A program made the translations under genes and the position numbers. This document shows positions 1 through 6,267 of a stretch of 6,919 bases of DNA, in pieces. This DNA is from Akkermansia sp. (GTDB lineage Bacteria; Verrucomicrobiota; Verrucomicrobiia; Verrucomicrobiales; Akkermansiaceae): NCBI GenBank assembly GCA_020047775.1, contig JAIFNK010000281.1:1-6919 (forward strand), read 5' to 3'. The notes beneath the pieces are model-generated. The model did no database searches. It was not told the DNA's origin and worked only from the letters and a program-made list of their open reading frames with translations. Within the stretch, counting starts at the first letter, position 1; each line of letters opens with the position of its first letter.

Positions 1-16
1 CTGGGACTGAAGTGCC

Positions 17-535
17 ATGAGCAAGAAAATCATCATCATCGCCGGTCCGAACGGCGCGGGCAAGACGACCTTCGCCCGCTCGTTCCTGCCGCAGGAAGCG
101 CGGTGCAATCGCTTCATCAATGCGGATCTGATCGCGGCGGGTTTATCACCGTTTGCGCCCGAGGCAGCGGCGTTCAAGGCGGGTCGCCTGATGCTTGAGG
201 AAATCGCGAACTGCGTGAAAAAGGGGGAAAGTTTCGCCTTCGAGACCACGCTCGCCGGGCTTGGCTACGCGGGTCGGATCAAGCAGTGGCGGGATCAAGG
301 CTACCACGTCAGCCTGTTTTTCCTACTTCTTCCGGATGCGGAAACCGCCATCGCACGGGTGGCGGAGCGCGTGCGACAGGGCGGCCACGACATTCCCGCG
401 ACCGTGATCCGCCGCCGCTTCGCCGCCGGATTGCACAACCTTGAGACGGCCTACAAATCCGTGGTGGATGCCTGGGCAAAATTTGATAACGTGGGCGAAG
501 AACCGACATTGCTGGAATGGGGAGAAAACCGATGA
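17..535 (+). CDS. Zeta-toxin-like P-loop ATPase/kinase (COG4185-like)
   Basis: A 172-residue P-loop protein of the zeta-toxin/'predicted ABC-type ATPase' kind. The Walker A motif GPNGAGKTT lies at residues 10-18 (K16), straight after a hydrophobic beta strand. NADLIA follows at 35-40; its D37 sits where zeta toxins have the catalytic aspartate. The FETTL block at 75-79 is also typical of the family, and a basic RVRQGGHDIP...VIRRRF segment near 118-134 is the likely phosphate-contacting lid. Classical zeta toxins (PezT and relatives) phosphorylate UDP-N-acetylglucosamine and are 250-290 residues long. This one is much shorter, so its substrate is unknown. The stop overlaps the next start (ATGA), which implies translational coupling to the antitoxin-like gene. 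The upstream gene must end within or very near the first 20 bases: TGA codons at 8-10 and 18-20 are both candidates. The start has no strong ribosome-binding site. Family is fairly sure; toxin activity is inference. Confidence 0.85.
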   Translation: MSKKIIIIAGPNGAGKTTFARSFLPQEARCNRFINADLIAAGLSPFAPEAAAFKAGRLMLEEIANCVKKGESFAFETTLAGLGYAGRIKQWRDQGYHVSLFFLLLPDAETAIARVAERVRQGGHDIPATVIRRRFAAGLHNLETAYKSVVDAWAKFDNVGEEPTLLEWGENR

Positions 536-732
536 ACACCAAAGACATATCCGCAGCCAAAGATCCCGACCTGCGTGCCTCTCTGGTCGCGTTGCGCCGC
601 GCCTCCCAGATGGCGCGTAGAACCGCCATCCAGACCGGCACCAATCTTGTCGTCGTCAAGGACGGTCAAATGATCCGGATTCCGGCGGACGAGCTTCGCC
701 GCCAGGCCGGACGCGGTAAAGGTGACTCATAG
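532..732 (+). CDS. Small antitoxin-like partner of the zeta-like protein
   Basis: A 66-residue protein starting at the ATG that overlaps the stop of the zeta-like gene. An in-frame ATG at 517 would lie inside the upstream gene. The 532 start is preferred because GGAG at 521-524 sits 7 nt before it, the clearest ribosome-binding site in the window. The first half (residues 1-38) is basic and probably helical, with LVALRRASQMARRTA in the middle. Residues 39-55 (GTNLVVVKDGQMIRIPA) look like a beta hairpin, and the tail is charged. I know no named domain for it. Small proteins of this shape directly after short zeta-like ATPases suggest the antitoxin or modulator of the pair. That role rests on gene order, overlap and size, not on a recognised fold. 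Confidence 0.7.
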   Translation: MNTKDISAAKDPDLRASLVALRRASQMARRTAIQTGTNLVVVKDGQMIRIPADELRRQAGRGKGDS

Positions 733-821
733 GAATAGCCCCAAAAATCCGAAAATCACCTTCGATGACCCATTTAAGTAAATTACACTTTTCTTATTCG
801 GCTTTCTCCGCTGCTGGTCTC

Positions 822-965
822 ATGAAAGAGCCGGAGGCCATCCAGCCACCCCGGAGCAAGGAAGAATTGCGCGAGCGTCTCCTTGCCGTGACAGGGATTT
901 GGAAAGACCGCTACGAGGGAAAAAGCACGGACGAATGGATGAAAGAACTACGAGGCGATGACTGA
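822..965 (+). CDS. Small antitoxin-like ORF just upstream of hsdR
   Basis: A 47-residue, highly charged protein from the ATG at 822. The same frame is open from an ATG at 765 (66 residues), but the extra 19 residues (MTHLSKLHFSYSAFSAAGL) are unlike the rest and come from an AT-rich stretch that looks non-coding. Neither start has a good ribosome-binding site. The body, with EELRERLLAVTGIWKDR at about 14-30 and a DEWMKELRGDD end, resembles the C-terminal toxin-binding tail of VapB-type antitoxins, where a WKDR-like motif precedes a (T/E)-E-x-(L/V)-R-x-L-R end. No PIN-domain toxin is adjacent. It ends 9 bp before hsdR and so is probably co-transcribed with it. It may be an orphan antitoxin, a remnant, or a small regulator of the restriction locus. 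The reading as a real gene is moderate; the function is a guess. Confidence 0.5.
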   Translation: MKEPEAIQPPRSKEELRERLLAVTGIWKDRYEGKSTDEWMKELRGDD

Positions 966-974
966 TGTGATTCC

Positions 975-3900
975 ATGATCACCGACATCCACAGCGAAGA
1001 CCGTTTGGTGCAGGCGACGTTCGCCGATCATTTGCGCGACGTGCTCGGCTGGGAAAGCATCTACGCCCACAACGAGGAAACATTCGGCCCTAACGGTACA
1101 CTCGGACGGGCGAACGAGCGCGAAGCGGTGCTGGTGCGCGACCTGCGGGCCGCCGTGGATCGGCTCAATGTCGATCTTCCGCAATCCGCCCGGCAACTGG
1201 CGGTCGAAAAACTCACGCGAGTGGATTTCTCCCGGTCGCTCATCCAGCAGAACAAGGATTTCCACGATTTCATCCGCAACGGCGTGCCCGTGGACTGGCG
1301 CGATGCCGCCGGACAAGCGCACCATGCCCGCGCCAGGGTCATTGATTTCAGCAACGCTGCCAATAACCGCTTCCTCGCCGTGCGGGAGCTGAAGCTCCAA
1401 GGCATGCGCGTGCCGCACTATGGCACCCGTGCGGATCTTGTCTGTTTCGTCAATGGCCTGCCGCTCGTGTTCATCGAACTCAAGGCGGTGTATCTCAACA
1501 TGCGGGCTGGATACGACAACAACCTGACTTGGTATCTCGATCCGAACGTCGTCCCCCACGCATTCCACCACAACGCCTTTCTCATTGTCAGCAATGGCGA
1601 CCGCGCCCGCTATGGCTCGATCACTAGCAAGTGGGAACATTTTGCCGAGTGGAAGCGTAACGACGAGAAGGACAAAGGCAGCGTCGAGGCCGAAGTGCTG
1701 CTCAACGGAATGCTGGCGAAGGATCGATTGCTCGATCTGGTGGAAAATTTCATTCTCTTCGACGACAGCCGCCCCGGCGGCACACGCAAGATCGTGGCCC
1801 GCAACCATCAGGTGCTCGGAGTGAATCTAGCTGTCGATTCGGTGGAACGGCAGGAGGAATTGAAACGGGAATATCCGGTTGAGCGGCGCATCGTCCGCTA
1901 CGAGGCAGGCAAGACGAAAACCGCCATGGTTGCGGAGAGATCGAGTGAAGACACGAGTGAAACGGGATTGATTACCCTCACCGATGCCATCAACGAGGTT
2001 CCTCTCGTCCAGCGCGCCCACCCGGATCTCGGACGTCTCGGTGTCTTCTGGCAAACGCAGGGCAGCGGCAAGTCGTATTCCATGGTCATGTTCGCCGAAA
2101 AGGTGCGCCGCCGTGTGCCAGGCAATTTCACCTTCGTTGTCATGACGGATCGCGAGGATCTCGACGACCAGATCTGGCGGACATTCATCGGCTGCGGAAT
2201 GGTGGATCCGAAGACGACGCCCCGCGCCAGCTCGGGGAAAGACCTCAAGGCCGCATTGCAACAAAACCACAGCTTCGTTTTCTCCCTGATCCACAAGTTC
2301 AACCAGCCGGTGGACGAGGATGATCCCTACAGCAAGCGGGACGACATCATCGTGATGTCCGACGAAGCCCATCGGACCCAGGCGGGCAGGTTCGCCCGCA
2401 ACATGCGCCTGGCGCTGCCGAACGCGTCGTTTCTCGGCTTTACCGGCACGCCGCTTTTCAGGCATGACCACCTGACCAAGCGAATCTTCGGCGGCTATGT
2501 CTCGCGCTACGATTTCAAGCGGGCGGAGGAAGATAAGAGTACGGTCAAACTTGTTTACGAAAACCGAGGCGAGAAACTCGGCATCGCCAAGTTCGACCTG
2601 AATGACCGCATCGCGGAGAAGATCGAACAAGCCGGACTGGATGCGGATCAGGAAGCCTTGTTGGATAAATTGTTAGGACAAGACTATGAAGTCATCACTG
2701 CCGATGACCGGCTGGATAAACTGGCAGATGATTTCGTGGAACATTGTTCAGAACGGTGGCAATGCGGCAAGTCCATGCTGGTGTGCATCGACAAGCTCAC
2801 CTGCGCCAGAATGCTCCAACGCATCAAACCGCGCTGGGATGCCAAGCTGGCAGCCTTGCAGGCATTGATCCCCACGAAAGAGTTAGAACTCGCCGCTACC
2901 ACGGATGCGGAGGAGCTAGAGAAGCTAACTAAAGAGCTTGAGCACCTGCGAGGGCTTGTGGAGTGGATGGAATGCACCATCATCGAAATCATCATCAGCG
3001 AGGCACAAAACGAAGTGCGTGACTTCGCCAAGTGGGGATTCGACATCATACCGCATCGGTCGGTGATCAAAACCGGTTTCGAGACACCGGACGGCAAGCG
3101 GTTGAACGTCGAGGATGCTTTCAAGAATCCGGATCACCCTTTTCGGGTCGCTATCGTCTGTGCCATGTGGCTGACCGGCTTTGACGTGGAATGTTTGCAG
3201 ACGCTCTACATCGACAAGCCACTCAAGGCACACACGCTGATGCAGGCCATCGCACGCGCCAACCGCATCTACCCCGGCAAAGACTGCGGCCTGATCGTGG
3301 ACTACAACGGAATGCTCAAGAGCCTGCGGGCGGCACTCGCTCAATACGCGGTTGGCGACCCAGGCGAGGAGCAACCCGACCCCGCCATCCCCATCGAAGA
3401 GTATGTCCCGGCGCTCGTCAAAGCCATCGAGGCCGCCGAGAACCATCTGCGTGGCGTGGGATTTGAGCCAGACCAGTTGAATGGACTGAAAGGCTTTGCC
3501 ATGACCGGCGCGATGCGCGCTGCCGTTGACGCTCTCTATACGACGGACGAAGCGAAGTGCCGGTTCCAAATCATGGCGCGGGAGGTGTTTTCCCTGATGA
3601 AAACTCTCATCATGGAGCCTTCCGTCCGCCCTTACTACGTGCGGCATGACCATATCGAAGCCATTTACAAGAAGCTCGACGAGCGGCGGGACACCGCAGA
3701 CGTCACAAGCGTGCTCAAGGAGCTGCACAAAATTATCAACGAGGCCATCCGCGCCCAAGCACCCGGCGCAGATCAGGCGGAAGGCTTGAAGGTTGACCTG
3801 AGCCAGATCGATTTCGAGAAGCTGCAGGAGGAGTTCGCCAAGAAGGTCCGCCACAAGCGGAAGGCATTGCATGACATCCGGGACATCGTGGAGCAGAAGC

Positions 3901-4370
3901 TGGCCGAAATGATGGCCCGCAATCCGATGCGGATGGACTACTACAAGAAGTATCAAAACATCATCGCCGACTACAACCGGGAGAAGGATCGCGCCACCGT
4001 TGAGGAGACTTTCGCCAATCTAATGAAACTTGTGGCGGATATGGACGATGAGGCGCAACGTCATGTCCGCGAGGGATTGACCGAAGAGGAACTGGCATTT
4101 TTCGACATTTTGACCAAAGAGAATATCTCAAAAGCAGCACGAGAACGGGTCAAGCAGGCGAGTAAGGGGCTGATGATGACACTCAAGGAACAACTGGCGA
4201 CCATGCCCGCGTGGACCAAGAACACAACGACGCAAGCCGACGTGAAGGTGCTTATCCTCGACACGCTCTATGCCTCGCTACCGCGTCCGCCATTTACTGA
4301 CGACGAGGCCGAAGCGCTGGCGGAACGCCTCTATGGCTTCGTGTGGCAGCAGAGTGAGATGGCGGCTTGA
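975..4370 (+). CDS. hsdR: Type I restriction endonuclease subunit R (HsdR)
   Basis: An 1131-residue motor and nuclease subunit of a type I restriction-modification complex. It acts with HsdM and HsdS to translocate unmodified DNA using ATP and cut it at a distance. The N-terminal HSDR_N nuclease domain (about 5-225) has the PD-(D/E)xK residues D154, E168 and K170, the same spacing as I recall for EcoR124I. The SF2 helicase core follows: Walker A QGSGKS around K366, DEAH at 463-466, GFTGTP at 488-493, MWLTGFD at 731-737 and QAIARANR at 757-764. A charged helical insert lies at about 620-665. The C-terminal part carries the DUF3387-type region, including NPMRMDYYKKYQ and REKDRATVEETF. Length and motifs indicate an intact protein. 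The start at 975 is the first in-frame ATG after the in-frame stop at 963-965; no clear ribosome-binding site is visible. hsdM and hsdS are not in the window. Confidence 0.97.
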   Translation: MITDIHSEDRLVQATFADHLRDVLGWESIYAHNEETFGPNGTLGRANEREAVLVRDLRAAVDRLNVDLPQSARQLAVEKLTRVDFSRSLIQQNKDFHDFIRNGVPVDWRDAAGQAHHARARVIDFSNAANNRFLAVRELKLQGMRVPHYGTRADLVCFVNGLPLVFIELKAVYLNMRAGYDNNLTWYLDPNVVPHAFHHNAFLIVSNGDRARYGSITSKWEHFAEWKRNDEKDKGSVEAEVLLNGMLAKDRLLDLVENFILFDDSRPGGTRKIVARNHQVLGVNLAVDSVERQEELKREYPVERRIVRYEAGKTKTAMVAERSSEDTSETGLITLTDAINEVPLVQRAHPDLGRLGVFWQTQGSGKSYSMVMFAEKVRRRVPGNFTFVVMTDREDLDDQIWRTFIGCGMVDPKTTPRASSGKDLKAALQQNHSFVFSLIHKFNQPVDEDDPYSKRDDIIVMSDEAHRTQAGRFARNMRLALPNASFLGFTGTPLFRHDHLTKRIFGGYVSRYDFKRAEEDKSTVKLVYENRGEKLGIAKFDLNDRIAEKIEQAGLDADQEALLDKLLGQDYEVITADDRLDKLADDFVEHCSERWQCGKSMLVCIDKLTCARMLQRIKPRWDAKLAALQALIPTKELELAATTDAEELEKLTKELEHLRGLVEWMECTIIEIIISEAQNEVRDFAKWGFDIIPHRSVIKTGFETPDGKRLNVEDAFKNPDHPFRVAIVCAMWLTGFDVECLQTLYIDKPLKAHTLMQAIARANRIYPGKDCGLIVDYNGMLKSLRAALAQYAVGDPGEEQPDPAIPIEEYVPALVKAIEAAENHLRGVGFEPDQLNGLKGFAMTGAMRAAVDALYTTDEAKCRFQIMAREVFSLMKTLIMEPSVRPYYVRHDHIEAIYKKLDERRDTADVTSVLKELHKIINEAIRAQAPGADQAEGLKVDLSQIDFEKLQEEFAKKVRHKRKALHDIRDIVEQKLAEMMARNPMRMDYYKKYQNIIADYNREKDRATVEETFANLMKLVADMDDEAQRHVREGLTEEELAFFDILTKENISKAARERVKQASKGLMMTLKEQLATMPAWTKNTTTQADVKVLILDTLYASLPRPPFTDDEAEALAERLYGFVWQQSEMAA

Positions 4371-4399
4371 TGGCAGGCATCCTTGGTTTTTCCTTTCAG

Positions 4400-4927
4400 T
4401 CAGATAGTGGCTCCAAGAGTTCTCCGCTCCTGTGCATCGAACCGGATTTCATCCAAAGATGCCAAGGCGGCATCAATCGCCCGCCATGCCGATCCGATGA
4501 AGGCGAGGCGGGTGTCGGTGGTCTCCGTGGCGGATGGCATGACGCGATGCCGCTCCACTTCTGCCAGGACTCGCCGGGCGAATGGGAATGTCTTCACGGC
4601 TTCCGGGCCACCGGCGGCGATGCCGACATACTCGATAGCGGCATCAATCGCCGCCTGCAATGGCTCCCTGACCGCGTGAAGTCCCTGGAGAAGTTCGCTT
4701 TCCCATTGGGCCTGCCGGATACGGTGCGTCAAGGAATAGCCAATGGCGGTTTGCTCCTCCCTGAGCCGGGCGGCATCGAGACGGCATGAACACTGTTCCA
4801 GAAGCCCGGGAAGTTCGTTGGCGCGGTGAAGAGTGATGGCCAGCGTTTGCAGTGCGCCGGGGATCAAGGTGAGACGTTCCATCGTTTCGCGGAATGTCTC
4901 GATGTGGATGTTGTTCGGACGGTTCAT
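4400..4927 (-). CDS. Hypothetical helical protein, last gene of the minus cluster
   Basis: A 175-residue soluble protein that I do not recognise. It is rich in Ala, Leu, Glu and Arg and looks all-alpha, without signal peptide or membrane segment. A second in-frame ATG occurs at residue 16 (codon 4880-4882), so the start could be shorter; the first ATG is kept because it lies 19 bp after the stop of the preceding co-directional gene. No ribosome-binding site stands out, although AAAGGAT lies near the end of the upstream gene. The stop is 29 bp from the stop of hsdR, so the two units converge. The overlapping plus-strand frames are rich in Cys, His and Gly and look like antisense shadows, which supports the minus strand as coding. 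Function unknown. Confidence 0.65.
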   Translation of the reverse strand: MNRPNNIHIETFRETMERLTLIPGALQTLAITLHRANELPGLLEQCSCRLDAARLREEQTAIGYSLTHRIRQAQWESELLQGLHAVREPLQAAIDAAIEYVGIAAGGPEAVKTFPFARRVLAEVERHRVMPSATETTDTRLAFIGSAWRAIDAALASLDEIRFDAQERRTLGATI

Positions 4928-4946
4928 GGCTTCGGAGAGTGCGGGG

Positions 4947-5585
4947 TTATCCTTTGGCGCGCACTTTGCGGAACGCCTCGCAGGCGGCGGTCATGCGCTT
5001 GTCCTCAGCCACAACCTCGGCATGAGCCGTCTGAATCTTGTCGAGCCATTTGATCGCGCTTTGGAATCCTTCGACCCGCTTGCTTGTGACATCCGACGTG
5101 ATGTTGGCAACTCGCCACGCCTCATAGAGAAGATCGTCCTGCTGACTGGCAAGCGCCAGTGGACGGATGGCATCGACCACGACCGGGTTTGCCTTTTCGA
5201 CCTTTTGAACTTCCGGATCGAGCTGCGCGGCATGCAGGAGTTCGCGGAATGCCTCGGCCGCCTGCTTGGGAGTGGCTTCGATGATGCATCTCCACTCCGT
5301 GTGCGCTTCGCCGTATGCATCGAGAGTTTGCTCCAGCAGATTCGCAAGGTCGGCTTGCTGGCGCGGCAGACGAGCCTGCTTGATGATGACGGTTTCCTCG
5401 GCACGGGTGAGGTCGCCCAGATGCTTGCGGGCCTCCGTTTCGTCGCCACAGTCAGCCATGCGGGCGCGGATGGCATCTCGATCGCGAATGGCGGTATCGA
5501 GGTTGGAGATTTCGGCGTGAAGTGTTCCGGTCTTCTGAACGAGGGAACGGAACGCGGCTGTTTTGGGAGTCGATTGGTTGGACAT
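4947..5585 (-). CDS. Hypothetical coiled-coil-like protein
   Basis: A 212-residue, almost entirely helical protein of unknown function. Residues 10-100 contain long runs of charged and Ala/Leu-rich sequence (for example RARMADCGDETEARKHLGDL, then IIKQARLPRQQADLANLLEQ) that suggest coiled coil. A second helical part spans about 105-210. No signal peptide, membrane helix or catalytic motif is visible. The ATG at 5583-5585 is the first in frame and is preceded three bases upstream by a short perfect palindrome (5588-5598), but by no Shine-Dalgarno sequence. It precedes the 175-residue gene by 19 bp, so the two are probably co-transcribed. A structural, scaffold or phage-like role is possible but not shown. 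A 276-codon plus-strand frame over this region (4833-5663) was judged a shadow from its composition. Confidence 0.68.
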   Translation of the reverse strand: MSNQSTPKTAAFRSLVQKTGTLHAEISNLDTAIRDRDAIRARMADCGDETEARKHLGDLTRAEETVIIKQARLPRQQADLANLLEQTLDAYGEAHTEWRCIIEATPKQAAEAFRELLHAAQLDPEVQKVEKANPVVVDAIRPLALASQQDDLLYEAWRVANITSDVTSKRVEGFQSAIKWLDKIQTAHAEVVAEDKRMTAACEAFRKVRAKG

Positions 5586-5587
5586 GA

Positions 5588-5598
5588 CACCAGTGGTG
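5588..5598. repeat. Perfect 11-bp palindrome before the 5585 start
   Basis: CACCA-G-TGGTG is an exact inverted repeat around one central base, three bases upstream (in gene orientation) of the minus-strand start at 5585. It could be a small operator or a hairpin over the start region. At this length in GC-rich DNA it may also be chance. Confidence 0.3.
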
Positions 5599-5686
5599 GC
5601 GTGTCAACGAATCGTCGGGTTTTTTCTCCGCTATGCCTCGGAACGCGGCACCGTCCCTGGTGATGGATCACCCTGCCCGTCGCGTT

Positions 5687-5848
5687 TCAGGACAGGGTGA
5701 GCGTCATTCGTGCCGGTGAGAGCCGCCGCGACGGCCAGCGCCCCTTGCGGTAGAGCGTGACGGCGAGCAGGTCATCATTCACGAATACCGCCCAATGACG
5801 GGTGGGCCATCCGTCCGGTTTCCGGTATCGGGTGACTTCGACCTTCAT
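5687..5848 (-). CDS. Small conserved-looking protein, possibly frameshifted at its 3' end
   Basis: A 53-residue product starting MKVEVTRYRKPDG and continuing with RHWAVFVNDDLLAVTLYRKG. The start at 5846-5848 overlaps the stop of the upstream gene (ATGA), which favours it over a longer in-frame start at 5965 that would lie wholly inside that gene. Residues 1-36 look like an authentic small beta-rich domain. After the lysine and glycine at 35-36 the frame changes character (RWPSRRLSPARMTLTLS), while the -1 frame continues smoothly as ALAVAAALTGTNDAHPVLKR and stops at 5631-5633, giving about 72 residues. The switch point is a run of four G on the coding strand (5741-5744). A one-base loss, a sequencing error or recoding could explain this; the annotated stop is therefore uncertain. 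Function unknown. Confidence 0.55.
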   Translation of the reverse strand: MKVEVTRYRKPDGWPTRHWAVFVNDDLLAVTLYRKGRWPSRRLSPARMTLTLS

Positions 5849-6267
5849 TTCCGCCAGCCCTCCCGGCGTGCGCGGGTCTTCACGGAATTGGGCGAGAGTC
5901 CGAACTTCTCGGCGGTCTTGCGGATGCAGCGGCATTCCTCCCAATAGGCGCGGGCCTGTGCCCAAAGGTCGTCGCCGAAGCCGGGATTCCCCGGTTTGCC
6001 ATCGCTGGCGACGGGAACGGGTTTAGCGAGCGGTGTCTCTGGCTCAGGTTCGACGGGTGCGGCCTTGACCGGCAGCGGTGTCGCGGGAAGATTGCCGCCG
6101 AGGATTTCAGCAACGATCTCGCGGATCAGGGGAACGGGAATTTCGGTGATGGTGAAAACCAGTCCGTTGAGACTCTTGCGGCCGATGGTTTCCTTGAGGA
6201 ACTTAAGAGCGCCGCCTCGGGTGCGGCCCTGATAGCGGCCTTCAAAGAGCGTGGCTTCACATTCGCG
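5845..6267 (-). pseudogene. 3' remnant of a gene ending in a helix-turn-helix-like segment, cut by an IS
   Basis: An open frame of 140 codons with convincing protein character but no usable start; the first NTG codon in frame is a CTG well inside. It begins directly after the transposase stop at 6268-6270 with RECEATLFEGRYQGRTRGG and continues through KETIGRKSLNGLVFTITEIP (a compact domain). A Pro/Ala/Glu-rich linker follows (around residues 65-90), and the end reads RKTAEKFGLSPNSVKTRARR, then EGWRK. The last 40 residues fit a helix-turn-helix of the kind seen in small terminase-like or resolvase-type DNA-binding proteins (inference). The stop overlaps the start of the next small gene by ATGA, the mark of an intact operon before disruption. 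The 5' part is missing because the IS4-type element abuts it. The product was probably a DNA-binding protein; identity unknown. Confidence 0.72.

Noticed and set aside
309..659. Arg/Pro-rich minus-strand frame opposite the zeta-like gene
   Set aside because: It is antisense to clear Walker-family coding sequence, and its composition is low in complexity and Arg-rich as expected for a shadow.
948..1808. 286-codon minus-strand open frame opposite the start of hsdR
   Set aside because: It lies antisense to the conserved HsdR nuclease domain and has a His/Val/Glu-rich composition typical of antisense frames in GC-rich genes.
1827..2630. 267-codon minus-strand open frame opposite the hsdR helicase motifs
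   Set aside because: It is antisense to the Walker A and DEAH regions of an intact HsdR, and no recognisable domain or ribosome-binding site is seen.
2925..3956. 343-codon minus-strand open frame inside hsdR
   Set aside because: It is long but antisense to conserved HsdR motifs V and VI. The His/Leu/Val/Asp-rich composition fits a shadow frame.
4371..4399. Possible bidirectional terminator between hsdR and the convergent gene
   Set aside because: Only a CTTGG/CCAAG pairing with a loop of about 25 bases can be drawn; there is no stable stem followed by a T run.
5602..5607. TTGACA on the minus strand, a consensus -35 box
   Set aside because: At 16-18 bp spacing the -10 position falls on the start codon of the 5585 gene and shows nothing like TATAAT.
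4833..5663. 276-codon plus-strand open frame after hsdR
   Set aside because: It overlaps two closely spaced minus-strand genes with more protein-like composition. The plus-strand product is rich in Cys, Gly, His and Arg without domain character.
5996..6232. 78-codon plus-strand open frame rich in Gly, Ser and Thr
   Set aside because: It is antisense to the truncated helix-turn-helix gene, whose minus-strand frame is more protein-like and linked to its neighbour by an ATGA overlap.
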